A stretch of 64,000 nt of DNA from Agrostemma githago (GCA_958450325.1 CAUDLW010000092.1:1-64000); one strand, 5' to 3'; counted from the stretch's first letter, positions 23,494 to 35,830 are shown. Notes: generated by a model not told the origin, from the sequence alone. Made by a program: numbers and translations.

Positions 23494-25973
23494 TCTTCAA
23501 CTTCTTTTTTTGTTCTTCTCGTGTCCTTCCTCCTTCCTGGTTCTTCCTTTCATTTTATATCTTTTTTATTTTTTTTCCTTCTTATTCTCTTATTAAATCT
23601 TTTATTTCCTTCTTTTTTGTTTCCTTGTTTCCTACCCCATCTTTTATAATAATGGGCTTCAGACCATTAGTTTGGTATCAAAATCTGCTGGCCTGCTGCC
23701 TTATAACTCGATTTAGACCTAGTATATGATGGAATTTGGTGTTTCTCTCTTCTATAAACTTGTAGGTCTCGAACTTAGCTTTCCAACGCATCCCGAATCA
23801 CTTGATTTCGATATCGTATGAGTGAGATATCGTCGTCTTAAGATAGACCTGCATAATGTATACGAGAATGTATGTATTATTTGACCTTCAAATTAAATTA
23901 AATGGGTTATTCTAAATAATTTTTAAAATAGATAATAAAACTTATTTTAGCATATAAATAATATTAACGTATACATTACCCCGAAATTCATAAAAATACG
24001 CTTTTAGCTCAAATAATATGAAAGACAACATAAAAATAATAATATTAAAGGAGTAAAAATATGTATAAATATCGATTTATCCAACACCCCTGATTTTTAT
24101 AAATTTAAATTAAATTAAAATTTTGTTCGTATTTTTTATTTTTACGATTTAACTCTTAATTCTTAAAATTATTATAAAACGAATTTATCGTTTAATCGTT
24201 TCAAACTCCTAAAATTCTATTTGTCTCGGAAACCCTTATATTTAAACATTTTTATTTCTGTTTCGATTTATTTTATACATTTAATTTAACTCTTATCGAA
24301 AGTCTATTTCGGTGATTTAAATTCTAAATTCTTTTTATTTATTTATATTTAAGCTCGAATTTCTATTTTCGGCTCGAAGCTCATTTATTTAAGTTTCGTC
24401 AAAACATCTATTATTTTTTTTCTTTAGAAATCAATTTAATTCACTTAATCGAAGGTTTGTTATTTATCGAAAAATACTATTTCATCGTCTAATTATTTAT
24501 TTCTATGAGCTTCGTTTTCGTCTCGAATACTTTATTTACTCATTTTATTCGATGGTCCGATCATTTATTAATTTTATTAACTCGTTTAATTCGATTCGTG
24601 GGTCAGCCAACTTATCGATACGGAATTTGTTTAATCCGTATTTCTAACCTGATTCATTTAATTATGTTTGTTTGTTTCACTCCCCCTGTCAACTTTTGCT
24701 CACCGCTTCACTTTACTCACCCTCCTTGTTACTGATTCTCCTCCCCTGTTGCCCTCCTTCCCTCTTTCGTCTCCCCTTTCCCCTGTCAACGCTCACACAC
24801 ACCTTCCCTTCTCTTTCCTTCTTCCTTCTTACCCTTTTTGCTTGTCTGCCAACTTATCCCTCCGTATAACTCGACCTGCAGCCACCATCTTCGTCATTTC
24901 TGCACCCATATTATCCACCACCATATTGGTTCATCATCATCAATCGTCATCACCACTCGACCCCCCTCTATTTTCCTCTGATTTGCATCGTCGCTGCTAC
25001 GTTTGTCTGCCATCTGTTGCCTAATTTCGTGATGGTAATTCGTTTTCCCCTTCTTCTTTTTTCGCCCTCTTTGTGCACTGCTGCTACCGTCTTGATTGTG
25101 CGACTTCTACTATTGTTTTGTGCGTTATTGATGTTGTCGCGTGGGTTGATGTTTGTTTCCCTTATTTCTTTGTCTCCCCTGTTGTTCCTGCTATTGTTTT
25201 TAGCTGTTGTTGCAGATGTTGTCTGGTGCGTCTGTGCCTTGTTCGTTTTCCTCGTTGACTCGATTTTTGTAGCTTGGTTCTGATGTTCGTACCTGCTTTT
25301 ATTCTCGTTTTTTTATCGTGTTTCGAGACCTGTCCTTGCATTATTCTGTCTCCTTTTCGTTTCGCGCTATTTCTATCACTGCTGCTGGTTCGTCTCCTCA
25401 TCGTTGTGGTGCTGTTGTTTCTTTCCTCCGTTGTCTTCGTCGATTATTGCTCCGGACTTTTTTTCCCTTTCTTCTCCTTGTTCTGCCGCTGTTTAGTTGT
25501 TGTCTGTGTGCGGAATGCTGTTGTGCACTTAGTCGTTTTTCGTGCTTGCCTCTTCTTCATTTTTCTTCTTCTTGTCCTTCTTTTTACCTTATTCTGTCCA
25601 GTGCCTTTGCTGTCGTCTTTAATTCCCATGGTTCTCGTCTTATTCGGATTGTGGGTCGTGTTCCCTTCTTTTCCTCGTTCTCTTCTCCCTCTTCCCCTTA
25701 TTGTTATCTTCGGATTTCGCTCTTTCAGTTGTGTACTGTCTGCATTGTCACTGCTGCTCGTCGTTTTTGAGGTTGTTGTTACTGCCCTTGTCGTCCCGTC
25801 TCGAAGCAATTTTGAAGCAATTTTGTAGAAGTATCAAGGGTCGGAACTTGGTTCGAAGGGCAAATACATTGACGATTTACTTAAGGTAACTTTAGGACGT
25901 CAGTCGATTTTATATCGTATGTTTGAGTAGTAGTATGTAGTAAATATTTTTACTTCGGTTTTCTAATTTTAGC
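23494..25973. other. Non-coding, with two pyrimidine-rich tracts
   Basis: A CT-rich block at 23494-23640 is followed by TTTGGTATCAAAATCTG and a phrase GTAGGTCTCGAACTTAGC near 23762 of a kind common in plant retrotransposon LTRs or UTRs. AT-rich DNA follows, then a long CT-rich block at about 24670-25800. The long hydrophobic frames in the CT-rich block are a composition effect. It may be an old LTR-element region, but no domain supports that. Confidence 0.4.
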
Positions 25974-26225
25974 TACTCCCTCCTAGTTTTTTTATCTTCC
26001 CTATTTTCTTTTTGGCACTAGTTGGATTATCTTCCTTCTTTCCATTTTTGGGTTGTACTTTAATCAATTATTATTCCTTCAATTTTTTATTCTTTTTTTT
26101 ACTCACAAACCCCACCATATTTCTATTTTATACCCCACATTTTCTTACTTTAAGCAATTCTTTATTCCCTTCTTAATATTTGTGCCAAATAAAAGAGGGA
26201 AGATATAAACAACTAGGGGTGAGTA
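25974..26225. mobile_element. Stowaway-like MITE
   Basis: TA-bordered element of about 252 bp. The left end CTCCCTCCTAGTTTTTTTAT and the inverse of the right end, CTCACCCCTAGTTGTTTAT, match, and both arms run on to ATCTTCCCT and TTTGGCAC. Confidence 0.85.
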
Positions 26226-27180
26226 TTTATTATTTGCTAAAAATATTATTTTAAATTGTGTACCTTACAAATATTTTACAAGTTTTTGATATCGTTTTAT
26301 AAATCGTTAGTAATTTAATTATTTACACTCGTTATAATATTTTGTTGGTTATCGTGACACTAGTAACTAAATAATGTCGATTTTATATTTTCGTCATATT
26401 TCGTTAATTTATAATTTTAACTCAAAATCGTATTTTTATTATAATCGAGATTTGTATACTTGCTCAATAAATTAATTTCGTTTTACGACGTATATTAATA
26501 AATGAGAAAATAGTCAATTTTATTTTAAATATATTTTTAGTCGAGACTATTTTCACTAAAAATTTCCTATTTGTTTTCATTTGACTATTTTTAGTAAAAT
26601 CCGTATTATTTATTAATAAAAGCTATTTTCTAAAAATAATTTGAAACCTTTGTAAAATCCATTTCATTTATAAAACTCGTTGACTCAATTAATTTTGATA
26701 TTGTTTTTCTTAAAACATCTCCTTTCTAAAATTTATAGTTTTAACTCGATTTTCTAATTATTTATAAAATACTATATATTGACTCATTATATTTTATTTA
26801 TATTTCGAGTAACGAATTTAGAAATATATTAAAGTTACGATAACGACGATAATAATAAAATATTTATTTCGTTAGAAATGCTATTTTTTATACATTTCAT
26901 TTATTTTAATAGCTTACAAGTTTTCTATAACAATATTTCTATTTTAAGTAAGTTTCTAAAAATAGTAAGTCTCTATTTATAGAAAGTTTCTCTTTCCATA
27001 TAAAATGTTTACTCTTTTCATCTCCATATTATTTATAATGATTATATCTTTTGAATATCGATAATGGTTGTTTTGGAGTTATGGAATAAAGATAAGTGTG
27101 GGGTTAGAGTAATATAGTCTAGGATGTTATCTTTTGCCATCAACTATAAGACTGGTGTATCCATTTGGGATGCATTGGTT
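26226..27180. other. Very AT-rich non-coding DNA
   Basis: No gene, terminal repeat or RNA gene is visible. Confidence 0.5.
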
Positions 27181-27432
27181 GTTGAACTGGATACATTTGG
27201 TGTTCAGGAGTATATGTGCATTGTGCCCTTAAGCTAGATATCGCATCGTGTTAGTCGCCATCAGTTGAACTGGATACATTTGGTACCCAGGAGGTGTGTA
27301 TATTACTCCCTCCGGACACTATTTTCCGCCTCATTCCATTAAAATACTCCTCATAAATAATCATGCAATGGGGCGAAAAATAATGTCTGGAGGGAGTACT
27401 TAAGCTAGGACCTCGCATTGATAAGTCGGCGT
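27181..27432. repeat. Tandem duplication with a MITE in the second copy
   Basis: Copy 1 (27181-27263) and copy 2 (27264-27303 plus 27399-27432) share GTTGAACTGGATACATTTGG, then CTTAAGCTAG and the GTCGSCRTC end. The MITE at 27304-27398 separates the halves of copy 2. Confidence 0.75.
27304..27398. mobile_element. Tiny Stowaway-like MITE
   Basis: A 95-bp, almost fully palindromic element bordered by TA. The ends CTCCCTCCGGACACTATTTT and CTCCCTCCAGACATTATTTT pair along most of their length. Confidence 0.9.
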
Positions 27433-27853
27433 CCTATTATGGTTGAGTTGCCTAGTTAGAGACTTTGGATCTTCGCTGTGTGTGAAGTTGGTGTCTGAGT
27501 TCTCGAAGCTAGTTTTTAGTATATCCCTAGTGAAAGTCTAGCCTTGTGCACACTGATCGAATTTCCATAACACCATTTTTAAATATTATTATTATCGATT
27601 GATTTTTGACTTGCAGGTTGACAAGTGCTTTAAGTTTCGTTGAAAACTTATTTTTATTATATCGTTTTAATGTTTTCTCTTTTTAAATATTTTGATATAA
27701 TAATACTATTATTTTCCATATGATATAATATGGCTGGGAGAACGTACGAGTTACTTCCGACCAGTGATGTGGCTGTTATGTTTATAACATGACAGGTATT
27801 TGTTGCTGGGTTTTGGGTGTGAGCTATCTAGTAGCGTGGATCCTACTCTTTCT

Positions 27854-28562
27854 CTATTCATGAAATTTATGAATTTGTATAACCCGTTTGAAGAATTTTC
27901 TATTTAGTCCTTTTGTAAAAAGTGGCATTTGTATTGACTTACCATTTCTTTTAATAAGATATAGTTTGTCAGTGTGCTTTAATCTCAACTCTACAGTGTT
28001 TCCGCCACTGTATTGCGTTAGATTTTTTAGGGGATTACAATCCATCCATGAGGCAACCCAACAGTGAGGTCCATCAAATGGATGAATCTGCATCCCCATC
28101 TCAGGTTTCCCTCTTCTGAAGTCCTCAAAGGCTCATTGCAGCTTATACGCGTGGAGGTAGTTCTGATAACCGCTCTTGAAACAGATGACTGCAACTCTGG
28201 TGAACACCGGACCATGTGGACCAGAAACCCACTTTAGCATTATCTTCTCCACCGGGTAACCCAAGCAAATTAACCTATTCCTTAAACCAGTTAGTGATCT
28301 ACTTGTAACCCTGTTATCGACCCACTCGAATGGTAGATTTGCAATAATGCATTTAGGAGGGTACATCAGTTCTGTATACATTTTTTTGAGTTTTTTTGTT
28401 TTTCAATTTTGAAGGTAAAACTGCTCTCAATCTGGGCTTGAGGAGTATATACGACTGATTGAAATTCCACTCAACCTCCTTTGTAACTATTAATAATGCA
28501 TTTTCGAGATATTTATTTACTGCATGGTAGACACGTTTTAATTCACTCATCAAATCCCTCAT
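27854..28562 (-). pseudogene. XS-domain-like gene fragment, copy 3
   Basis: The longest of three related fragments. Minus-strand blocks are LMSELKRVYHAVNKYLENAL, then YPPKCIIANLPFEWVDNRV, LICLGYPVEKIMLKW, GYQNYLHAYKLQ, a TGA stop near 28134, AFEDFRRGKPEM and PHCWVASWMD. The pattern resembles an XS domain (single-stranded or overhanging double-stranded RNA binding in SGS3/FDM proteins). It has at least one frameshift (near 28381) and the stop, so it is not functional. Family assignment is inference; similarity to copies 1 and 2 is direct. Confidence 0.6.
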
Positions 28563-29240
28563 TTACCTCCCTGCATCATTTTTGAATTTATGGTAGAATT
28601 ATGTCTAATAGAATCCTGAATTTGAATGGTTACAGTTCATATATCATCATGATTGCACCTAAATTTATGTGTATAGTTTATTGAACTTTATTTCAATTTT
28701 TACCAGCCTAAAAACCCTTAATTTTGACTCTAATAAAACTAGACTCAATCCCTAATGGTACTTGCTACTCAATATTAGGTACATATTAACAACAAAAGAA
28801 CATTTCGAAATACTTACATATTCTGGAGAATATTACATCTTCAACACCTTGACAGAACACCCATCTCACCATTACTGTTCAGCCCTCTTCTTATTGAGCT
28901 TTATTTCTTCCGTGGTTTAGGTTTGAAAAGTCTTGCCTGGCTGTCTGTTGTGGATGTTTTAGTTTCAATGTGGTAGTTGGGTAATGCATTAAGGTCTTCC
29001 AATTGTACGGTACAACAATGCTGCCAAATTTTCTATTATTAAAAATAATATTCCTGGTACTTCATGAGTGCTCTAGAGGTCCCAAGCCAAAGGCCCCTCA
29101 TAGGGGGGTGGGCAAAGCCCCCCACACTCACATAGGCAAGTTCATCAAGTTTGACTGTCACGCAAACCACCCACGAATGGAGAACTTGTTAAGAGCTATA
29201 AGCTCAACCTTACACATGTGACAGTACATATAGAAACACA
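28563..29240. other. Non-coding flank of the copia element
   Basis: No gene is seen. AGTGTGGGGGGCTTTGCCCA (minus strand near 29114-29133) could be a polypurine-like site of the copia element. The expected 3' LTR is not recognisable beyond it. Confidence 0.35.
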
Positions 29241-29363
29241 CAATGCTACCAAAAACAACAATTTTATTCACAAGAATGGTCCGTAGCATTACAATTCGAG
29301 ATCCATGTGACTTCGTTTGACCACATTGAACTTAGCGGTACTTAGTTGGGTATCCATCACATT

Positions 29364-29723
29364 TCACTCTTTCACTGGCTTTAAACTCATTCCTTGTGCT
29401 GTTTCCAGCACCATCTTTCTATCAAGGCCTTTCGTGAGAGGATCCACAATGTTCCTCTCACTACGTACGTATTCTACTGATATCACATTTCCAGTGATCA
29501 TATTTCTCACACTTCTGTGCCTCAAACGGAAGTGTCTTTTCTTGCCATTGTAAGCTTGACTCTGGGCCACACTGATTGCCGATTGATTATCACAATGCAT
29601 GGACACGGAAGGAGTTGGCTTTCTCCATAATGGAATATCAGCTAGCAGACTTCTTAGCCACTCGGCTTCTTGTCCTGCCAGTTCTAGAGCAATAAATTCA
29701 GATTCCATAATGGATTTAGCCAA
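29364..29723 (-). pseudogene. Copia RNase H
   Basis: The 119-residue frame has MESEFIALELAGQEAEWLR, HCDNQSAISVA and HFRLRHRSVRN, then YVRSERNIVDPLTKGL, the standard end of plant copia polyproteins. RNase H removes RNA from the RNA:DNA hybrid. The frame is open, but upstream reverse transcriptase is broken. Confidence 0.88.
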
Positions 29724-30005
29724 ACATGTTTGCTTACTAGATTTCCATGATATAGCAGCATTAGTAAGAGTAAAAACATAACCACTGGATGAATTGATTT
29801 CATCGTTACCCGATATCCAGTTGGCATCAGTATACCCTTATAAAACACAAGGTGTTCTATAAAAATGTAGTCCCCAATCAGCCGTTCCTTTTAGGTATTT
29901 TAAGACCCTTAATAAAGCATTCCAATGATCATCATTTGGATTGTGAGTGTAACGACTCAAACGGCTTACAGCATAAGCTATATCAGGTCTAGTATAATTC
30001 ATCAA

Positions 30006-31295
30006 TTACATCAAACTACCAAGTATTTTTGCATATCTTTCTTGTGACACACTTTCACCGAGATGTTTACACAAATGTATACTTGCATCATATGGTGTAC
30101 TTACGGGATTACAGTCAAACATGTCAAATTTCTTTAAGATCTTTTCAACATAGTGAGACTGATTTAAGCACATGCCATTTTTAGTCCTAATAATCTTAAT
30201 CCCAAGGATTACGTCGGCTTCTCCAAGATCTTTCATGTCAAAACGTGAATTAAGAAACCTTTTAGTGTCAATTACCACTTTCATATTAGTACCAAAAATG
30301 AGCATGTCATCAACATAAAGTCATATAATTACACACCCATGATCATCAACTTTTGAGTAAACACAAGCATCTGCATCATTTACACAAAAACCGTAAGAGA
30401 TAATAGTCTGATTAAACTTGTCATACCATTGTTTTGGAGCTTGCTTCAGACCGTACAAAGAACGAACAAGTTTACATACCTTATCTTCTTGACCCTAGAC
30501 TATACATCCCTCAGGTTGTTTCATGTAAATTTCTTCATTCAAATCGCCATTCAAGAAAGTTGTCTTAACATCTATTTGATGCACGATGAGATCATGTATA
30601 AATGCTAAAGCAATAAGAGTCCTGATAGTAGCTATTTTTGTGACAGGAGAATAGGTATCGAAAAAATCCAAACCCTTTGTTTGTCTATTCCCACACACCA
30701 CAAGTCTAGCCTTATATTTATCAACAGAATCGTCAGTTTTGAGTTTCTTTTTAAACACCCATTTATTACTAAGAGGTTTACACCCTCTCGGCAAATCAGT
30801 CAAAATCCAGGTGTTATTACTCATAATTGACTCAATTTCGCTGTTGAAAGCTTCTAACCAAAAATTAGAATCGATGGAACTCGTGGCCTCTTTGTAATTT
30901 CTAGGGTCTTCTTCCAGAATAAATGCATACACAGTTTCTTCATTAAGTCTATCGACTTCACTTAAGAACGTCGTAATAAAATCAGGTTCGAAACTGGTTT
31001 CTGTTCTAGCCCTTTTACTCCTTCTAATTTCAACAAATTCGTCACGTGAATCATTGTTAGAGGGAGTCGAAATGAGTGGTGTAGGGGTCGGGCAAATATG
31101 ACTCTCCTTTTTCATAGGAAAAATGTGTTCAAAGAACTCAACATCTCTAGACTCTTTAATAGGACCAAAACCATATGAATTGTTTACGATAAAGCGATAA
31201 GCCGCATTGTTAGACGCATAACCAATAAAAGTTGCATCGATTGTCTTAGGTCCAATTTTAGGTCTCTGATGATCGGGATGGCCAATTTTACCCAA
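30006..31295 (-). pseudogene. Copia reverse transcriptase
   Basis: An open stretch at 30495-31295 carries NTWILTDLPRGCKPLSNKWV, KARLVVCGNRQTKGLDFFDT and HQIDVKTTFLNGDLNEEIYM. The next stretch has LYVDDMLIFG near 30300-30330 preceded by an in-frame TGA, then DLGEADVILGIKI and SHYVEKILKKF. These are copia reverse transcriptase blocks. The stop beside the catalytic YVDD and another break near 30495 make it inactive. Confidence 0.9.
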
Positions 31296-31301
31296 ACAAC
31301 C

Positions 31302-32170
31302 TCACACTTTCAAACAACCCAAATTTGGAGGAAAACCCCTCCAAAGCTCAAAAGGTGTCTTATCTATTCGTTTGTGAGGAACACGATTAAGAACATAACA
31401 AGAAGATAGAAGAGCCTCACCCCACATGTTATCTGGCATACCTGAACTGATAAGCATTACATTCATCATATTTTTCAGCGTCCTGTTTTTCCTCTCAGCA
31501 ATTTCATTTTGTTGAGGCGTGTAAGGAGCGGTGAATTCATGAATTATGCCTTTTTCCTTGCAGATTTTGTGTAGGGTTCCAACATCGTACACGTTTTATT
31601 TTGAGATCTAACTGGTTCTCAACTTCTGCTTTATACTCCACAAATTTTTCCTCCGCCTCATCTTTAGAGCTTAAAAGATATACTTTAGTAAATCGAGAAA
31701 AATCATCTACGAAAGTAATGTAATAATTTTTACCTCCTCTACTTGTACAACTTTTAAAATCTCCCAAATCAGAATGAATTAACTCTAGTAGTGTAGAGGT
31801 CCGTTGCACGGATTTGTTAAACGATTTCTTAGCATGCTTAGCTTCAACGCATATCTCGCATTTATCAAACTCGGTGCTACGTACTAAACTCAGGGATTAA
31901 ACTCATTTGTTTCAGTTTTCTAACTGAAGCAATATTAGTATGCCCTAGTCTAGCATGCCATAAAGAAACAGATTCAGCGATATACAGGGAAGTAGACGGA
32001 TTATTATTCATTGTATCAATATCAAGTACAGAAAGTCCATTATTACAAAAACCTTTACCGACAAAATTACCATTTCTAGTAAGTACTAATTTATCGGATT
32101 CAAAAGAAAGTTTTATACCTGCTTTGTTTAAAAGACCACCGGAAATAAGATTTCTACGAATTTCAGGCAC
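31302..32170 (-). pseudogene. Copia integrase with GAG-pre-integrase zinc region
   Basis: Blocks in order: LWHARLGHTNIASVRKL (pre-integrase, near 31925-31965), ELIHSDLGDFKS and YITFVDDFSRFTKVYLL (catalytic core), then TPQQNEIAERKNRTL and MWGEALLSSCYVLNR. The D,D-35-E layout is recognisable, but frames change near 31600 and 31870. Confidence 0.88.
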
Positions 32171-32203
32171 ATGAAGGACATTGTTAAGTTCAAGAGTTTT
32201 ACC

Positions 32204-33319
32204 TTAAGTGAGTTTAAGAATGATTTTACCTTTCCCTTGGACAACAACTGTGGAGGAATTACCCATAAAGACACAATCACCATTGTTGACGATGTCGTAC
32301 TCCTTGAACATATCTTTGCTGGAACAAATATGTCTTGTAGCACCCGTATCAACCACCCACTCGGACAGATTGCTTACCAAATTTACCTCGGACACAACGA
32401 CAACTATTACCTCGTCATTCTCGTCTGGTTCGGTCAAGTGAGCTTGAGGTTTGTGAGATTTTTGATTTCTCCTTTTGTTGTTGTGTGACGATGAACCCGT
32501 AGGACAGTCTCTTGAAGTGTGACCATATTTCCCACAAGAGTAACATTCACCCTCAAATTTCCTTTTCCCACCTTTGTTGATGTCAAGACTCCTAACCCCG
32601 TGAAGTTGATTAGCACCCTTTTGCTTATTACCCTTGGATTGGTGTTTCCTAGTCTCAACAAGATTAGCGTTAGAGGATGAATGTTCTATAGTTTTTATCC
32701 TAGTTTGGATACGGTTTTGTTCTTCAACCTTTATGTGGGATATTAACTCTTGAAGTGTAAAATCCTTGCGTTTATGTTTCATGGAATGAGCATAATTTGC
32801 CATGAAGGAGGGAGTTTATCAATAAGACAATTGACTTGAAAAAGTTCACATATATTCATCCCTTTCGCAAGAATTTCAGCACAAAGATTTGCATACTCAT
32901 GTACTTGATCTAAAACAGGTTTACTATCATTCATACGGAAATTCAACCAACGACTACATGCATATTTCTTAGTTCCAAAATCATCTGTTCCATACTTGGT
33001 TTGTAAAGCACTCCAAATTTCTTTAGCCGTCTTATACTTACAATAAATAGAAAATAATGCGGCAGTCATGTAATGCAATAACATTCCTCTACATGTCTTA
33101 GTATCCTTTTCATAATCTTTACCGGAAAGAAGATGAGGTGCTTCATCTTCAGTTAAAGTGTAGTCGACACCAATTTGACTAAGAAAAAATTCCATTTTAT
33201 CGGACCACATGCGATAATTTTTTTCCATTAAACAGATCCATTTTTGACATGTCAGGAACATAAGGTGCAGGCATCATAATAGATGAAAAAGGAGTAGAAG
33301 AAATCGGAATACCAGCCAT
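32204..33319 (-). pseudogene. Copia gag and protease
   Basis: A start at 33319 gives MAGIPISSTPFSS. A one-base shift in a run of A near 33225 breaks the frame, which resumes as NYRMWSDKMEFFLSQIGV (copia gag). A zinc knuckle CYSCGKYGHTSRDC lies near 32510-32550, and the protease site WVVDTGATRHICSS near 32330-32370. The product would be capsid plus aspartic protease. It is inactive as read. Confidence 0.88.
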
Positions 33320-34330
33320 ATTGCTAAATGATACGTAGATAATATAAGGAAAAAAAATCGACTTTAGATTGTTAGCAATATAGTGGTATAAAGAAGGAAC
33401 GAGCTTATCTGGTTGTGGCGTGACAAAGTCACTGTCCTAAAATCAAATTTGTCCCGTACACTACACACGGCTTTTCTCGAAAATCGACCCCCAGGAGTAC
33501 ACAACCTTTGCAGCTTCGGTGTAGTCGGAACTGCAAATTGAACACTACCAAGAACGTTGCCAAGTAACCTCAAAAATCTTTGAGAGTAGAATTATTGAAG
33601 AGAGAAAGTAAAGAGAGAAGAGAAGAGATGAGTTGTGTGTTGTAAGTGAATGTATAAGGGGGTTTATATAGCAAGTTTGGAGGAGAAACCAAAGCTTGAA
33701 TTAATGGTGGTAGCAAAAAACAAGAAGGGTAGGTACCTAAACAAACCTAGATACATCTCCCATATTGACAGAATAATCAGGAAGGCTCTAGAATTGACAG
33801 AATAATTAGGAAGGCTCTAGAATTTATTTACTTGGGACTTGTGCCAAAATTCTGTAGCAATCAAAAACGTAAAAAATGGGCATGACTACGCAACACAAAC
33901 ACGACCCAAGGCTAGCGCATGCATGCATGGTCCAAGTCCAAACCCACACATCCCCATTTTACCATAAGTGATAACTCTAGGAAGGAGGAAGATTATAAAC
34001 ATCAACTCTTCCTCCTATTTTTCCAATGTGGGATAACACCACAAAGGAAGCTAAAAAACAACCAAGCTTTGTCAATGTGGGATAAGTCTCATTTTTCCTT
34101 ATTTTCTCAATGTGGTACAAAAAGCAAGAGAGCTTCTTTTGAAGCATATAACCGAGCCACTAAATGGTGATGTGAGATACTTATCCAACACTACTCGTAA
34201 TATTTTTCCTACACACGTATCCGTAACAGTTAAAGTACAACAACCCGTGAAATTTTTCACGGGTATCACACTAGTGTCCTGTTAAAGGCCCTCTTTTTCC
34301 GTTTCCTTCTTTATTCAGGTATCACTCTTA

Positions 34331-34923
34331 GGGCTTGTTTGGTTACTCATCCAATTACCGGGAAGTGCAAGATCCCATGAATTGCATTTTCAGGGAGTTG
34401 TTTGGTTGTCCATTTCATGGGAATTACCACTTCCCGAGAATTGTCATTTTCTCCATAATGGGGAAAGTTACTCACCAAGCCCCATTGGTGTGTAGAACTT
34501 CTCGCATCAGGGTCGGCCCATTAAATTTTGAGACCCTGTTCCAATATTAATATGGGGGCCCCTTAATACAATCCAAAACTATTAAGTAATTCATAAAATA
34601 TAACCTTAATTAAAAAACTTAAAAAATGGTGACAAAGGGTCTTGAACTCATGACCTCCATGACTAATTCAAGTGTCTTATCCATTGAACCACTATATCAT
34701 TATATGTTAAAATTGTAAGAATAATACATATATTGAGGCCCTATTCTCTTTGGGCCCCGGTTCAATGAACCGAATGGAGTCCCTCTTGGATCGGCCCTGT
34801 CTCGCATGAAGTCATTTCCCACATGACAACCAAACACTATTTTTGTAATTCCCATGAAATACAAATTCACGTGAATTTAAGTTCCCGGTAACTGCATCTT
34901 CCCATGGTGAACCAAACGAGCCC
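34331..34923. mobile_element. Non-autonomous TIR element with a nested hAT
   Basis: The ends GGGCTTGTTTGGTT and GGGCTCGTTTGGTT (inward) are flanked by TCACTCTTA and TCAATCTTA, a 9-bp duplication with one mismatch. Its own sequence is about 300 bp, as another element sits inside at 34508-34799. No coding. Superfamily is uncertain (hAT or MULE). Confidence 0.75.
34508..34799. mobile_element. Nested hAT-type MITE with tRNA-like boxes
   Basis: A 292-bp element starts CAGGGTCGGCCC and ends GGATCGGCCCTG, with perfect 8-bp TSD TCTCGCAT (34500-34507, 34800-34807). Its minus strand has TGGTTCAATGGATAAG (A-box-like, 34675-34690) and GGTCATGAGTTCAAGACC (B-box-like, 34638-34655). Confidence 0.9.
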
Positions 34924-34999
34924 TCAATCTTATTGATTTTATCGTACTTTAGATCTTCTTATTTTAGTTTCTAGGGGTATTTTAGCCCACAATGTTTAC

Positions 35000-35830
35000 C
35001 TAATCATCATTGTTCTGGTATTTTCTTACCTTTTCTTTTATTTTTATTTTTCTACTTTTAGTATATCTCTTCAATTCAATTTGGTAGAGTAGGTGGCAAT
35101 GTGATTCATAGTTATAGTCAGGGGGTCGGGTCACAAATTGGTCACTGGATGTTTGACCGACATCTTTGGGAACACATTTTTTAGCGTGTCGTCCTAAGTG
35201 ATCGGTACCCGATGAACTTTTAGCACTTAACATAGTATTACAGTTATTACACCTAGCAAATTTTTTATCTACGCTCTTAACTAGTGAAACTTTGTCATGC
35301 TTTACTTGTGCTTTAATTCAGTCATTTTTGCTTCCGTCAGCCAAATTATCTCATTACCGGGTGGTTGAACCGTTTAGGTTTGTGGGGTAACATTTGTGAA
35401 TTGTGACAAGCTTTGTGCCGATGTGTCATGTGCAGACTATGTAGACGATTATGGTCCAAATTGTGTAAACGGTGTTTGACCCGTTTGATCGAATTGACCC
35501 GTATGACCGAATTGACCTGTTTGTGTAAAAGGATACAGTGGTAAAGGTGGTCTCCCCGAGTATCAAAAATAAATTGGTTGGACGTCATGTTAAAAGTTGT
35601 TGGGACCCTTGTCCCATTTGCGCCTCGTTAAATCGTAACCGTAAGGGGTCGACCCGCTCGAGGTGTCAAAGTTCATGAATGAAGGTGTGATACCAGACCA
35701 TTGGTTAAATTGTGGGGTCATAAATGACCATGTGCCTTCGATGGTAGTGTTTGTGAACTGGAGGGTTCTACGCTACCTTGACGTTGTTGTGTTCGACTCC
35801 TTTTTTACGCTGACTCGGCGTTGTGTGATT
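35000..35830 (-). pseudogene. N-terminus of a hAT-like transposase with BED zinc finger
   Basis: Minus-strand reading gives a start-like MLESHNAESA region with several stops, then ARCNNCNTMLSAKSSSGTDH followed by LGRHAKKC near 35160-35260. The C-x2-C...H-x3-H spacing and the SGT(D/S)HL.RH.KKC phrase fit a BED finger, the DNA-binding end of hAT transposases. No catalytic RNase H-like core or dimerisation region follows, so it is a remnant. Confidence 0.6.

Larger units (their letters stand above)
29241..34190 (-). mobile_element. Degenerate Ty1/copia retrotransposon
   Basis: The minus strand has the copia domain order gag, protease, GAG-pre-integrase, integrase, reverse transcriptase, RNase H. 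A 5' LTR is inferred at about 33370-34190 (starts TGTTGGATAAG at 34190; TATA-like CTATATAAACC near 33668). No matching 3' LTR is seen to the left, so the element is truncated or its end has diverged. Frames are broken by indels and stops. The left end given here is approximate. Confidence 0.8.

Noticed and set aside
23665..23682. TTTGGTATCAAAATCTG as a primer binding site
   Set aside because: It differs from the tRNA-Met site in key bases and no LTR end lies just before it.
25274..25828. 184-codon hydrophobic reading frame, looks like a membrane protein
   Set aside because: It lies in a CT-rich tract where several overlapping frames are open; leucine, valine, serine and phenylalanine richness follows from composition, with no domain.
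34638..34690. True tRNA gene
   Set aside because: Box-like words only; no acceptor stem or full cloverleaf, and it lies in a hAT MITE.
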